Assembly: GCF_910591885.1 (NCBI RefSeq)
Contig: NC_063286.1
Coordinates: 4,154,001-4,218,000, forward strand
Length of the DNA stretch: 64,000 nt
Direction: 5' to 3'
Source: Bombus terrestris
Lineage: Eukaryota > Arthropoda > Insecta > Hymenoptera > Apidae
Shown: one piece after another, positions 9,423 through 21,849 of the stretch
How the letters are laid out: each line of letters opens with the position of its first letter
Numbering within the stretch: position 1 is the stretch's first letter
Notes under the pieces: model-generated
What the model saw: only the letters and a program-made list of their open reading frames with translations
Told to the model about the DNA's origin: nothing
Database searches by the model: none
Position numbers and translations under genes: made by a program

Positions 9423-10560
9423 GATGAAAAGTGTAGAATACGATTTTCTCATGTAAAGCTTAATTTTGAAGAAAATTGTTTTTGAAAATCACCCACATAG
9501 ATAAGATACTTAATTGATAACATGTCTCCTCCTGTTTTCTTCAATTCAATTATTTTTTATAAAAGCGTATATGCAATTTCGAAATTAATTTCCCTGAAAA
9601 CTAAATCGTAAATTACAAACATTTAAAAGAAACTGTGAATTTTAATATGATTTCATTTGCTTTAAGAAATCAATCCTTGTTCGCCCTATGACATTCCAAT
9701 ATTAAGATAACATCAGTTCGAAATTGCACCATAACCTTACTTCTCAAACTGCTTTATCGACTTTCCCTTACAACTTTGGAAATCGACGGTCATTTTATCA
9801 GAACTTTGCCGATTATTTCGACCGATATACGATGAAAAATCGACGTGATTCTCTGATAGGACTTTTTATGAAAGTTGGTGTTGGCGAATGGAAAATTAAT
9901 TATCCGAAAGTCGAAGTTATGGCGTCGTGTCGATAGAATATACACTTCGAGCTCTCTCGAAGCTTCTCTGAAACTAATTATTTTGCACCCACGTCGAGTT
10001 TTCGTGCTGCGCTCCGGCAATGTTTGGCATTCATATTTGCGTATCGTAGCTGTACGTTGCTTTCATTTTCCTTTATTTATACTCGATGCTTTGGTTTTTG
10101 CGCATGGCCACCCATTTTCAAGCGCGATTCTCACTGCGTCGATACTCTCGATCTTCCACTTGATATTGGTTTTCGTTTGATCGTGGAAAATTGTTACTGC
10201 GATACCAATGATAGCGATGAACCATCAAAACGATGAACCACTCGAAACACTGGACGTATTTCTTTTATCGAAATTTTACCGATATTAAAAGCTCGCGCTA
10301 TTTTGTTTGGTCTGCAAATAAAATATCAAATGGGAGGTTTACGTGGAATTTTAAACGGTCCTTTGCTTTAGCACTAGAACTACCGATAGTTAACACGAAG
10401 CTATTTCTACCAAAACCAGTGAAAATAACTGATCTTTAAAAAAATACGTAATAGAATATTTTATTAGAATAATACCTTGTTATTGTTTTTGGTATTATTA
10501 ATCCATCTGGGCCCATCATCCCTGAACGAGGGTTGACACATTTATAAAATTGTAAAACCA
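9423..10560. other. Non-coding part of copy A
   Basis: Shared with 17477-18614. Several short frames overlap on both strands around 9720-10440, none with recognisable domains. Confidence 0.4.
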
Positions 10561-11147
10561 GTCGTTTTTAGTGGTGTGGTAGTTCTACTGTTAACAAGTC
10601 TGACTTGTCTGATGGTCAAAATTATGTGCGGAGAAAACCAAATACAGAATTGGAAATTCGACATTTACATGAAACAGTGAAACACAGAGGTGGATCGGTC
10701 ATGGTGTAGGGGTGCATGGCTACCAGTGGCGCCGGAAATTTGATATTTATTGATAGAATACTTGATAAATATAAGTATTTAAATATTTAAAAAAATAGCC
10801 TTAAAGAAAGTGCCCGCAAATTAGGATTATTGGAAGATTTCCACTTCCAACAAGATAATGATCCTAAGCATACTGCTAGAATTGCGAAAGAATGGATCGT
10901 ATATAACACACCACACATGCTAATTACTCCACCGCAAAGTCCAGACATAAATCCGATTGAAAATTTATAGACTAAAATCGGAAAAAGATTAAATAAATTT
11001 CAGATAATCTCAAAGCAAGTATTGGAAGATAAAATTACAGAAATATGAAACTCCGTTGAGTGTAGTTTTACAAAATCATTGGTTTACAGTATGGAACGTC
11101 GATTGAGACGCACTATCGCTGCTAAAGGTGGTCCAACAAAATATTAA
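10561..11147 (+). pseudogene. Tc1-family transposase pseudogene, copy A
   Basis: Translation gives the Tc1 transposase core: SDGQNYVRRKPNTEL, HRGGSVMVxGCMATSGAG, LIFIDRILDKYKYLNI, a DDE-type FQQDNDPKHTAR block, TPPQSPDINPIENL, and a C-terminus near RRLRRTIAAKGGPTKY then TAA at 11145-11147. From the GGSVMV segment on, the frame is single, but at least four stops interrupt it. Three replace conserved tryptophans (TAG in VMVWGC, TAG in ENLWTK, TGA in EIWNSV), and one TAA falls in the NILK region. The first catalytic aspartate region and the DNA-binding N-terminus are not recognisable upstream. The element is dead; copy C carries the same stops. Confidence 0.85.
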
Positions 11148-11328
11148 TATTAAATAATTTAATAATGTATGTAGCGTTTAAATACTTCTGTCAGTCACTT
11201 ACAATACGTGTTTTTAATAAATGTATAACTTCTACCTACGTTGTTGAATCCTTTTCAAATTTTACTGACATAACGTCAAAACTTCCATCTTCCTATTGAC
11301 ATCTGCTTGTCGAAGCAAATTACTTGGA

Positions 11329-11394
11329 TGTACATTATTTCGGCCATTCAAGTTTGCATATGTAAGCGTTCCAATACTTTCCTGAGCCACTGTA
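11329..11394 (-). repeat. Tc1 terminal inverted repeat, right end, copy A
   Basis: Read inward from the right, the element ends CAGTGGCTCAGGAAAGTATT, a typical Tc1-type terminus, next to TA (11393-11394). The matching left terminus was not found upstream of the transposase remnant, so the element is truncated on that side. Confidence 0.65.
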
Positions 11395-12546
11395 TATAGT
11401 TTAATCTTCATTGTTTTGTTATTAAAAATAACACTCGATCGCTATCGGTCACTGCACCCTTGCCATACTGCAATCAATTAAATCGCAATTTACTGAATCT
11501 ACCGAATGATAAACAATTATCGTTACGATGAATTACAGTACGGAACACCTATCTATCCGTGGGAATAAAAATTCAGTAAAATCGAAATTCCGTCGCAGAG
11601 AAACCTTATAATTTCCCTTCTTTTTTCTTACGGTGATTTATCGTTACCAAACACCAGACACATCCCCCTCTGTTTTACATTTTCCATTCTTCCCTTAAAA
11701 AAGATATTTCACGCGCGTGCTCTGGCGCGCTAAGGGAACAAATGTCAGCAGAGAAAAATGCGGCACGAAATTTGATGCGACGTCCAACGTAAAACAAGAG
11801 AAAGGACAAAAAGCCATTTCAGTTGTGAAACATTTGCGTAATTCCATAGGAATTTCGTTTCGTTCGTCCAATTATAGAGACTATGGGGGTTTGTCTAATT
11901 TGGCGTTGCTCTCCATCTACGGGCAAGTTTCCATGATTTTCCACCGTTTGAACTTGACTGTTTTACGCGTGTCGTAACGTCGTGTCGTCTGATCGATTCC
12001 TTGCTGCAGCAATGGCATAGTGCTTCACGACATTTGTCCAATTCGACCTGTTTGCTCCACCGCAAATGGAAACCCATAATTTACCAATATTATGTTCAGT
12101 GGATTTCATAATAGCGCTTTGCTTGCTTCCGCGTCTATGTGTATTTACGTGTGTGCGTGTGTTTGCCAATTTACCCCTCGGCCTTTCTGTTCTATACGTG
12201 TGCATCGTGTACGTGTGTATTTATCGATACGCGTGCTGCCTTCTGCACGCGCACACACTCCAATCTATCCCGTTCGTTTTCTACCGTTTTTTGTACATGT
12301 ATATGTCAGTGTAACTGGATATCTTTTATATCCATATCTCGTATACATACGTTATTCTTTTCTTTGAATACTGTCTGTTCACCTGATTATATTTAATTTA
12401 GTATAACCGCGGGCCACAAGCATCGGGCTACTTTATATGACACTGGATTCCATGGATTTCAATTTATTTTCAACTTTCTATTGGAAAAATTAAAATTCTC
12501 CTTTTCCAGTATCTTCCTATCCTTTCGTCTTTTGCTTCGTTTGCAG
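11395..12546. other. Non-coding part of copy A with GT-rich stretch
   Basis: No confirmed gene. Around 12120-12260 the sequence is rich in GTGTG, ACGTGT and CACACGC, which keeps several overlapping frames open on both strands; these are not called. Duplicated at 19449-20591. Confidence 0.4.
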
Positions 12547-12618
12547 CTGGAACACCATCATGGGCGAGAATTTCAACGAAACGCAGTCGAACGAAGCAAC
12601 ATGGCCGACTTTCGCGAT
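12547..12618 (+). CDS. Possible first coding exon, copy A (unproven)
   Basis: A pyrimidine tract (CCTTTCGTCTTTTGC) and a TTTGCAG acceptor lead to an ATG at 12560 in the context CATCATGGG. The frame reads MGENFNETQSNEATWPTFA and then meets a possible donor (GAT then GTAGTA) just before an in-frame TAG. Two N-glycosylation-like sites (NET) in a short acidic leader resemble the extracellular N-terminus of some receptors, but the family cannot be identified from 19 residues. It is duplicated at 20592-20663. Confidence 0.2.
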
Positions 12619-12717
12619 GTAGTACACATACGTATGAAAATATAACCCGATACGTGGACTTGTTTCACTTTTTTATCAAGCGAACAGTGAACTTTCTAGC
12701 AAGTGATCGTCGTGTAT

Positions 12718-12802
12718 TATTGAGTTGGCAACTAAGTGATTGCGAAATTTGTCATTGCCATCTAATGACAAAAGCCGCAATCACTCACTTGCTAACCCAA
12801 TA
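12718..12802. mobile_element. Hairpin MITE inside copy A
   Basis: Hairpin family member with TATTGAGTTGGC at the left and TGCTAACCCAATA at the right. Several arm positions are mismatched (GCGAAATTTG, AAAGCCGC), so it is older than the copies at the array edges. Its duplicate at 20763-20847 has the same mismatches. Confidence 0.75.
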
Positions 12803-13805
12803 ATAACCAGATAACTAACCTCGAATCGATACCGGTTTTGTTACCTTCCTGTTAATCCAGATCGGGCAACTTTATTTCCTGGTTTACTAATTTAGTTAAT
12901 CAAATATGCATTAATACAAAATACTGTGCGACCTCACGAAAGTAAATTTTAGAATTTTTGTAATATCTTTCTTTATTCTTCTTTCCTTTAACAGGTTTCA
13001 CACTTTATAGTACTGTGTTCTACTTCGTTAAAATCACTGTAACCATCATTTTTTGTTTCTTTGATAGATACACATCTCATACTTCAGCTTTCAGTGGTTT
13101 TCCTATTCATTCTTTGCGATTCCAGTTACATTTAACATTTGCTCATGACCGATTCATACTTTGCCATTATAGTTTTATACTTGACCAATTTTCAACCAGA
13201 TTCGGAATTTCTACAGATTTATTTGAACTTTCTATGCCTCTCATTAAACATTTCCTCCGTGAAGTTCCAGAACCAAAACTCAAAGGAGATAGTGGATATC
13301 ACTAATTCAATTATATATGAGTATTATTTAATATAATAGCGATATTATAATATAATTAATAATATAATATAATATTAAGTATTATGTCTGTGTAATATTA
13401 CAAACCTTTTCATGTATTTTAAATCGTAATCTTTCATGGAAATATAATTCCAACCAATTCAACGTTTCTTTCATAATCTGTATGAAATGATCATGTATTA
13501 CACTTTATATGAGATTAGCAAATGTTCAAATATTTACAAACAGGAATATGTGCTCTTGACGACGCCAACGTTATCGGCTAAGTCAATTAAATCAAACCCG
13601 TGCTACACCGGCCAATCCCATGGATATCGTGAACGATACTTTTTAGCCGGCTTAGAGGACCTGAATCGACTGATAAAATCAATCGATCGACGTTTCAAAT
13701 CGCATTCCCTGTTCGTTAGAGAAGTCCTTCAACCAATTTAAGTTTCCCCGAGAGCTGCTTTGTTTCAATTCAGCATCTAATAAAAATAACTAAGCAAAAA
13801 TAGTA
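12803..13805. repeat. LRR-pseudogene flank-like sequence in copy A
   Basis: About 13180-13480 is related to 23620-23960 and 35930-36130: all share AAAACTCAAA followed by GGTGGATATCA-like sequence and a run before TTTCATGGAAATATA. About 13580-13830 is related to 32370-32660 (both include GATACTTTTTAGCC). No LRR coding remnant was found here; it may be the flank of a lost copy. Duplicated at 20848-21850. Confidence 0.5.
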
Positions 13806-14404
13806 GACACAGCGACAGAAGGAACCAACTCTTCCCAACCTAACCCCAACTTTTCAAATATTTCTTTCTAAAATTTATAACTGTTGAGAATTGTGGATAT
13901 TAATCGCCAAAATAAATATATAGGAACACCTAAATTACACTTAGAATTGATATCAAAATAGTTTCAGATTCATTTGATATGTGATTGATAAGATATTCGT
14001 GGATATACATTTGCACGCGCCTCGGCATTCTCTTTGTCTCGCCATTTTCTATTGAGTTGGCCACTAAGTCATTGCCAAACCAATAGACGAAGCGATAGAA
14101 GGAACCAACTTTGCCCCAACTTTTGAAATACTTCTTTTTAAGATTCATAATTGTTGAGAATTGTGGATATTAATCGCCAAAATAAATGTATAGGAGCACT
14201 TGCATTACACTTAGAATTGATATCAAAATAGTTTCAGATTCATTTGATATGTGATTGACAAGATATTCGTGGATACACATTTGCACGTGCCTTAGTACTC
14301 TCTTTGTCTCGCCATTTTCTATTGAGTTGGCAAATAAGTGATTGCGGATTTTGTCATTAGATGGTATTGACAAAATCCGCAATCACTTAGTTGCCAACCC
14401 AATA
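13806..14404 (-). repeat. 270-bp monomer array, partial copy B
   Basis: Begins with a diverged monomer whose first part contains CCCAACCTAACCCCAAC instead of the usual TTTGCCCCAAC. Then come a mini-hairpin at about 14052-14087, a second monomer to about 14319 and a full hairpin 14320-14404. This is the junction between copy A and the following 1.4-kb unit. Confidence 0.75.
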
Positions 14405-15131
14405 ATTAGATTGAGAAGCAGTTGCGACCAGTTTAATCGTAACGTGTACCATTTTTTGGACTAACGTGGGGTCCTTAATCCTTGGCATTGTGAATTTTAT
14501 TTCAATTTCGTTAGAAGCATTTCCCAACGCTTTTAAGTGTTTTATTTGAAATTTACTATAACTAAAAAGTAAGACAATTTAAATAAATAAAATAAAAAAA
14601 CAAATTCACTTAAATACCAGTTTTATTCACACTATTGTTGTATTTTGTAATTTTTAAGTGTACCATATATCTTGAAACAATTTCTGGGATGTAATCCTGC
14701 TTTTCTTTTGCACATTTCACAAAAACAGCTAGGACTCGACAAAGGAGCTTCTGAGGTAAAAACTGGCGTTGAGTCACACTCGAAATAGAAGTGCAAAGGT
14801 TATTAATCGTAACGTGTACCATTTTTTAGACTAACGAGGGGTCCAGAGTATTCGAATCGCTTAACCAGTCGACGATTAATGCGGCCGTGTTAAATCAGCT
14901 CATTTGTATCGCTCTGTGTGTAGCTAGTTTCACTACATGCATCACGTGTCCACGGTGCAAATGCCTTTCAAACTCGGTGCTGTTCAGCCATCCGGTCGGC
15001 ACCGCTAACGATATGAAACTCCCATAGATTTGTTTATAAATTCGAGATACGCGCACGCGGCTGCATGAAATTAGAACGTAATTAAACCTATTGAGAGCGT
15101 GATTATGCAAGATGGAAGATATTTTCGGATA
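14405..15131. repeat. 726-bp spacer unit, copy 2 of 3
   Basis: Same unit as 7752-8477 and 15806-16531, 1401 bases before the third copy. It differs from the other two at several places (for example ACTATAACT against ACTTTAACT near 14555, and GCAAGATGGAAG against GCTCGATGCAAG near 15108). Confidence 0.75.
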
Positions 15132-15805
15132 TATTGAGCTGGCAAGTAAGTGATTGCGGATTTTGTCAATACCACCTAATGACAAAATCCGCAATCACTT
15201 AGTTGCCAAGCCAATAGACATAACGACAGAAGGAACCAACTTTGCCCCAACTTTTGAAATACTTCATTTTAAGATTCATAACTGTTGAGAATTGTGGATA
15301 TTAATCGCCAAAATAAATGTATAGGAACATTTAAATTACACTTAGAATTGATATCAAAATAGTTTCAGATTCATTTGATATGTGATTGATAAGATATTCA
15401 TGGATATACATTTGCACGCGCCTCGGTATTCTCTTTGTCTCGCCATTTTCTATTGAGTTGGCCACTAAGTCATTGCCAAACCAATAGACGAAGCGATAGA
15501 AGGAACCAACTTTGCCCCAACTTTTGAAATACTTCTTTTTAAGATTCATAATTGTTGAGAATTGTGGATATTAATCGCCAAAATAAATGTATAGGAACAT
15601 TTAAATTACACTTAGAATTGATATCAAAATAGTTTCAGATTCATTTGATATGTGATTGATAAGATATTCGTGGATATACATTTGCACGCGCCTCGGCATT
15701 CTCTTTGTCTCGCCATTTTCTATTGAGTTGGCAAATAAGTGATTGCGGATTTTGTCATTAGATGGTATTGACAAAATCCGCAATCACTTAGTTGCCAACC
15801 CAATA
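15132..15805 (-). repeat. 270-bp monomer array, copy B (two monomers)
   Basis: Full hairpin 15132-15216, monomer to 15450, mini-hairpin 15451-15486, monomer to 15720, full hairpin 15721-15805. It has two monomers where copies A and C have three, so monomer number varies within the window as expected from unequal exchange. Confidence 0.8.
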
Positions 15806-16531
15806 ATTAGATTGAGAAGCAGTTGCGACCAATTTAATCGTAACGTGTACCATTTTTTGGACTAACGTGGGGTCCTTAATCCTTGGCATTGTGAATTTTA
15901 TTTCAATTTCGTTAGAAGCATTTCCCAACGCTTTTAAGTGTTTTATTTGAAATTTACTTTAACTAAAAAATAAGACAATTTAAATAAATAAAATAAAAAA
16001 ACAAATTCACTTAAATACCAGTTTAATTCACACTATTGTTGTATTTTGTAATTTTTAAGTGTACCATATATCTTGAAACAATTTCTGGGATGTAATCCTG
16101 CTTTTCTTTTGCACGTTTCACAAAAACAGCTGGGACTCGACAAAGGAGCTTCTGAGGTAAAAACTGGCGTCGAGTCACACTCGAAATAGAAGTGCAAAGG
16201 TTATTAATCGTAACGTGTACCATTTTTTAGACTAACGAGGGGTCCAGAGTATTCGAATCGCTTAACCAGTCGACGATTAATGCGGCCGTGTTAAATCAGC
16301 TCATTTGTATCGCTCTGTGTGTAGCTAGTTTCACTACATGCATCACGTGTCCACGGTGCAAATGCCTTTCAAACTCGGTGCTGTTCAGCCATCCGGTCGG
16401 CACCGCTAACGATATGAAACTCCCATAGATTTGTTTATAAATTCGAGATACGCGCTCGCGGCTGCATGAAATTAGAACGTAATTAAACCTATTGAGAGCG
16501 TGATTATGCTCGATGCAAGATATTTTCGGAT

Positions 16532-17476
16532 ATATTGAGCTGGCAAGTAAGTGATTGCGGATTTTGTCAATACCACCTAATGACAAAATCCGCAATCACT
16601 TAGTTGCCAAGCCAATAGACATAACGACAGAAGGAACCAACTTTGCCCCAACTTTTGAAATACTTCATTTTAAGATTCATAACTGTTGAGAATTGTGGAT
16701 ATTAATCGCCAAAATAAATGTATAGGAACATTTAAATTACACTTAGAATTGATATCAAAATAGTTTCAGATTCATTTGATATGTGATTGATAAGATATTC
16801 GTGGATATACATTTGCACGCGCCTCGGCATTCTCTTTGTCTCGCCATTTTCTATTGAGTTGGCCACTAAGTCATTGCCAAACCAATAGACGAAGCGATAG
16901 AAGGAACCAACTTTGCCCCAACTTTTAAAATACTTCTTTTTAAGATTCATAATTGTTGAGAATTGTGGATATTAATCGCCAAAATAAACGTATAGGAACA
17001 CTTAAATTACACTTAGAATTGATATCAAAATAGTTTCAAATTCATTTGATATGTGATTGATAAGATATTCGTGGATATACATTTGCACGCGTCTCGGCAC
17101 TCTCTTTGTCTCGCCATTTTCTATTGAGTTGGCCATTAAGTGATTGCCAAGCCAATAGACAAAGCAACAGAAGGAACCAACTTTGCCCCAACTTTTGAAA
17201 TACTTCTTTTTAAGTTTCATAATTGTTGAGAATTGTGGATATTAATCGCCAAAATAAATGTATAGGAACACTTACATTACACTTAGAATTGATATCAAAA
17301 TAGTTTCAGATTCATTTGATATGTGATTGACAAGATATTCGTGGATACACATTTGCACGCGCCTTAGTACTCTCTTTGTCTCGCCATTTTCTATTGAGTT
17401 GGCAAATAAGTGATTGCGGATTTTGTCATTAGATGGTATTGACAAAATCCGCAATCATTTAATTGCCAACGCAGTA
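16532..17476 (-). repeat. 270-bp monomer array, copy C
   Basis: Three monomers with mini-hairpins at 16852-16887 and 17122-17157, bounded by full hairpins 16532-16617 and 17392-17476. Base for base it is essentially the same as 8478-9422, including its private variants such as TTAAAATAC in the first monomer. Confidence 0.8.
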
Positions 17477-18614
17477 GATGAAAAGTGTAGAATACGATTT
17501 TCTCATGTAAAGCTTAATTTTGAAGAAAATTGTTTTTGAAAATCACCCACATAGATAAGATACTTAATTGATAACATGTCTCCTCCTGTTTTCTTCAATT
17601 CAATTATTTTTTATAAAAGCGTATATGCAATTTCGAAATTAATTTCCCTGAAAACTAAATCGTAAATTACAAACATTTAAAAGAAACTGTGAATTTTAAT
17701 ATGATTTCATTTGCTTTAAGAAATCAATCCTTGTTCGCCCTATGACATTCCAATATTAAGATAACATCAGTTCGAAATTGCACCATAACCTTACTTCTCA
17801 AACTGCTTTATCGACTTTCCCTTACAACTTTGGAAATCGACGGTCATTTTATCAGAACTTTGCCGATTATTTCGACCGATATACGATGAAAAATCGACGT
17901 GATTCTCTGATAGGACTTTTTATGAAAGTTGGTGTTGGCGAATGGAAAATTAATTATCCGAAAGTCGAAGTTATGGCGTCGTGTCGATAGAATATACACT
18001 TCGAGCTCTCTCGAAGCTTCTCTGAAACTAATTATTTTGCACCCACGTCGAGTTTTCGTGCTGCGCTCCGGCAATGTTTGGCATTCATATTTGCGTATCG
18101 TAGCTGTACGTTGCTTTCATTTTCCTTTATTTATACTCGATGCTTTGGTTTTTGCGCATGGCCACCCATTTTCAAGCGCGATTCTCACTGCGTCGATACT
18201 CTCGATCTTCCACTTGATATTGGTTTTCGTTTGATCGTGGAAAATTGTTACTGCGATACCAATGATAGCGATGAACCATCAAAACGATGAACCACTCGAA
18301 ACACTGGACGTATTTCTTTTATCGAAATTTTACCGATATTAAAAGCTCGCGCTATTTTGTTTGGTCTGCAAATAAAATATCAAATGGGAGGTTTACGTGG
18401 AATTTTAAACGGTCCTTTGCTTTAGCACTAGAACTACCGATAGTTAACACGAAGCTATTTCTACCAAAACCAGTGAAAATAACTGATCTTTAAAAAAATA
18501 CGTAATAGAATATTTTATTAGAATAATACCTTGTTATTGTTTTTGGTATTATTAATCCATCTGGGCCCATCATCCCTGAATGAGGGTTGACACATTTATA
18601 AAATTGTAAAACCA

Positions 18615-19201
18615 GTCGTTTTTAGTGGTGTGGTAGTTCTACTGTTAACAAGTCTGACTTGTCTGATGGTCAAAATTATGTGCGGAGAAAACCAAATACA
18701 GAATTGGAAATTCGACATTTACATGAAACAGTGAAACACAGAGGTGGATCGGTCATGGTGTAGGGGTGCATGGCTACCAGTGGCGCCGGAAATTTGATAT
18801 TTATTGATAGAATACTTGATAAATATAAGTATTTAAATATTTAAAAAAATAGCCTTAAAGAAAGTGCCCGCAAATTAGGATTATTGGAAGATTTCCACTT
18901 CCAACAAGATAATGATCCTAAGCATACTGCTAGAATTGCGAAAGAATGGATCGTATATAACACACCACACATGCTAATTACTCCACCGCAAAGTCCAGAC
19001 ATAAATCCGATTGAAAATTTATAGACTAAAATCGGAAAAAGATTAAATAAATTTCAGATAATCTCAAAGCAAGTATTGGAAGATAAAATTACAGAAATAT
19101 GAAACTCCGTTGAGTGTAGTTTTACAAAATCATTGGTTTACAGTATGGAACGTCGATTGAGACGCACTATCGCTGCTAAAGGTGGTCCAACAAAATATTA
19201 A
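18615..19201 (+). pseudogene. Tc1-family transposase pseudogene, copy C
   Basis: Duplicate of 10561-11147 with the same in-frame stops at the same tryptophan positions. The inactivation therefore predates the duplication. Its right terminus ends at about 19446 next to TA. Confidence 0.85.
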
Positions 19202-20591
19202 TATTAAATAATTTAATAATGTATGTAGCGTTTAAATACTTCTGTCAGTCACTTACAATACGTGTTTTTAATAAATGTATAACTTCTACCTACGTTGTTG
19301 AATCCTTTTCAAATTTTACTGACATAACGTCAAAACTTCCATCTTCCTATTGACATCTGCTTGTCGAAGCAAATTACTTGGATGTACATTATTTCGGCCA
19401 TTCAAGTTTGCATATGTAAGCGTTCCAATACTTTCCTGAGCCACTGTATATAGTTTAATCTTCATTGTTTTGTTATTAAAAATAACACTCGATCGCTATC
19501 GGTCACTGCACCCTTGCCATACTGCAATCAATTAAATCGCAATTTACTGAATCTACCGAATGATAAACAATTATCGTTACGATGAATTACAGTACGGAAC
19601 ACCTATCTATCCGTGGGAATAAAAATTCAGTAAAATCGAAATTCCGTCGCAGAGAAACCTTATAATTTCCCTTCTTTTTTCTTACGGTGATTTATCGTTA
19701 CCAAACACCAGACACATCCCCCTCTGTTTTACATTTTCCATTCTTCCCTTAAAAAAGATATTTCACGCGCGTGCTCTGGCGCGCTAAGGGAACAAATGTC
19801 AGCAGAGAAAAATGCGGCACGAAATTTGATGCGACGTCCAACGTAAAACAAGAGAAAGGACAAAAAGCCATTTCAGTTGTGAAACATTCCATAGGAATTT
19901 CGTTTCGTTCGTCCAATTATAGAGACTATGGGGGTTTGTCTAACTTGGCGTTGCTCTCCATCTACGGGCAAGTTTCCATGATTTTCCACCGTTTGAACTT
20001 GACTGTTTTACGCGTGTCGTAACGTCGTGTCGTCTGATCGATTCCTTGCTGCAGCAATGGCATAGTGCTTCACGACATTTGTCCAATTCGACCTGTTTGC
20101 TCCACCGCAAATGGAAACCCATAATTTACCAATATTATGTTCAGTGGATTTCATAATAGCGCTTTGCTTGCTTCCGCGTCTATGTGTATTTACGTGTGTG
20201 CGTGTGTTTGCCAATTTACCCCTCGGCCTTTCTGTTCTATACGTGTGCATCGTGTACGTGTGTATTTATCGATACGCGTGCTGCCTTCTGCACGCGCACA
20301 CACTCCAATCTATCCCGTTCGTTTTCTACCGTTTTTTGTACATGTATATGTCAGTGTAACTGGATATCTTTTATATCCATATCTCGTATACATACGTTAT
20401 TCTTTTCTTTGAATACTGTCTGTTCACCTGATTATATTTAATTTAGTATAACCGCGGGCCACAAGCATCGGGCTACTTTATATGACACTGGATTCCATGG
20501 ATTTCAATTTATTTTCAACTTTCTATTGGAAAAATTAAAATTCTCCTTTTCCAGTATCTTCCTATCCTTTCGTCTTTTGCTTCGTTTGCAG

Positions 20592-20663
20592 CTGGAACAC
20601 CATCATGGGCGAGAATTTCAACGAAACGCAGTCGAACGAAGCAACATGGCCGACTTTCGCGAT
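20592..20663 (+). CDS. Possible first coding exon, copy C (unproven)
   Basis: Identical duplicate of the exon-like segment at 12547-12618, including the CAG acceptor, the ATG context and the GTAGTA. Its conservation says nothing about function because the whole block is nearly identical. Confidence 0.2.
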
Positions 20664-20762
20664 GTAGTACACATACGTATGAAAATATAACCCGATACGT
20701 GGACTTGTTTCACTTTTTTATCAAGCGAACAGTGAACTTTCTAGCAAGTGATCGTCGTGTAT

Positions 20763-20847
20763 TATTGAGTTGGCAACTAAGTGATTGCGAAATTTGTCAT
20801 TGCCATCTAATGACAAAAGCCGCAATCACTCACTTGCTAACCCAATA
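20763..20847. mobile_element. Hairpin MITE inside copy C
   Basis: Duplicate of the hairpin at 12718-12802 with the same internal mismatches. Confidence 0.75.
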
Positions 20848-21849
20848 ATAACCAGATAACTAACCTCGAATCGATACCGGTTTTGTTACCTTCCTGTTAA
20901 TCCAGATCGGGCAACTTTATTTCCTGGTTTACTAATTTAGTTAATCAAATATGCATTGATACAAAATACTGTGCGACCTCACGAAAGTAAATTTTAGAAT
21001 TTTTGTAATATCTTTCTTTATTCTTCTTTCCTTTAACAGGTTTCACACTTTATAGTACTGTGTTCTACTTCGTTAAAATCACTGTAACCATCATTTTTTG
21101 TTTCTTTGATAGATACACATCTCATACTTCAGCTTTCAGTGGTTTTCCTATTCATTCTTTGCGATTCCAGTTACATTTAACATTTGCTCATGACCGATTC
21201 ATACTTTGCCATTATAGTTTTATACTTGACCAATTTTCAACCAGATTCGGAATTTCTACAGATTTATTTGAACTTTCTATGCCTCTCATTAAACATTTCC
21301 TCCGTGAAGTTCCAGAACCAAAACTCAAAGGAGATAGTGGATATCACTAATTCAATTATATATGAGTATTATTTAATATAATAGCGATATTATAATATAA
21401 TTAATAATATAATATAATATTAAGTATTATGTCTGTGTAATATTACAAACCTTTTCATGTATTTTAAATCGTAATCTTTCATGGAAATATAATTCCAACC
21501 AATTCAACGTTTCTTTCATAATCTGTATGAAATGATCATGTATTACACTTTATATGAGATTAGCAAATGTTCAAATATTTACAAACAGGAATATGTGCTC
21601 TTGACGACGCCAACGTTATCGGCTAAGTCAATTAAATCAAACCCGTGCTACACCGGCCAATCCCATGGATATCGTGAACGATACTTTTTAGCCGGCTTAG
21701 AGGACCTGAATCGACTGATAAAATCAATCGATCGACGTTTCAAATCGCATTCCCTGTTCGTTAGAGAAGTCCTTCAACCAATTTAAGTTTCCCCGAGAGC
21801 TGCTTTGTTTCAATTCAGCATCTAATAAAAATAACTAAGCAAAAATAGT

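Larger units (their letters stand above)
7752..13830 (+). repeat. Large tandem duplication, copy A
   Basis: Direct copy of 15806-21875. The offset is 8054 bases up to about 11838 and 8045 after it, because copy C lacks 9 bases. Visible differences are few (for example CGAGGG against TGAGGG near 10540, the 9-base gap, ATTTGG against ACTTGG near 11900, TTAATA against TTGATA near 12916). Identity is clearly above 99 percent by eye. Contents in order: a spacer of about 726 bp, a hairpin, three 270-bp monomers, a hairpin, a dead Tc1 transposase, a possible exon at 12547, a hairpin, and sequence related to the flanks of the LRR pseudogenes. Confidence 0.9.

Noticed and set aside
12066..12396. Overlapping frames rich in Cys, Val, Tyr and Leu
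   Set aside because: They follow from a GTGTG/ACGTGT-rich low-complexity tract; three frames are open at once.
13330..13385. AT-only tract as a possible origin or matrix attachment site
   Set aside because: It is a simple AATAT-type low-complexity run; nothing in the sequence supports a specific role.
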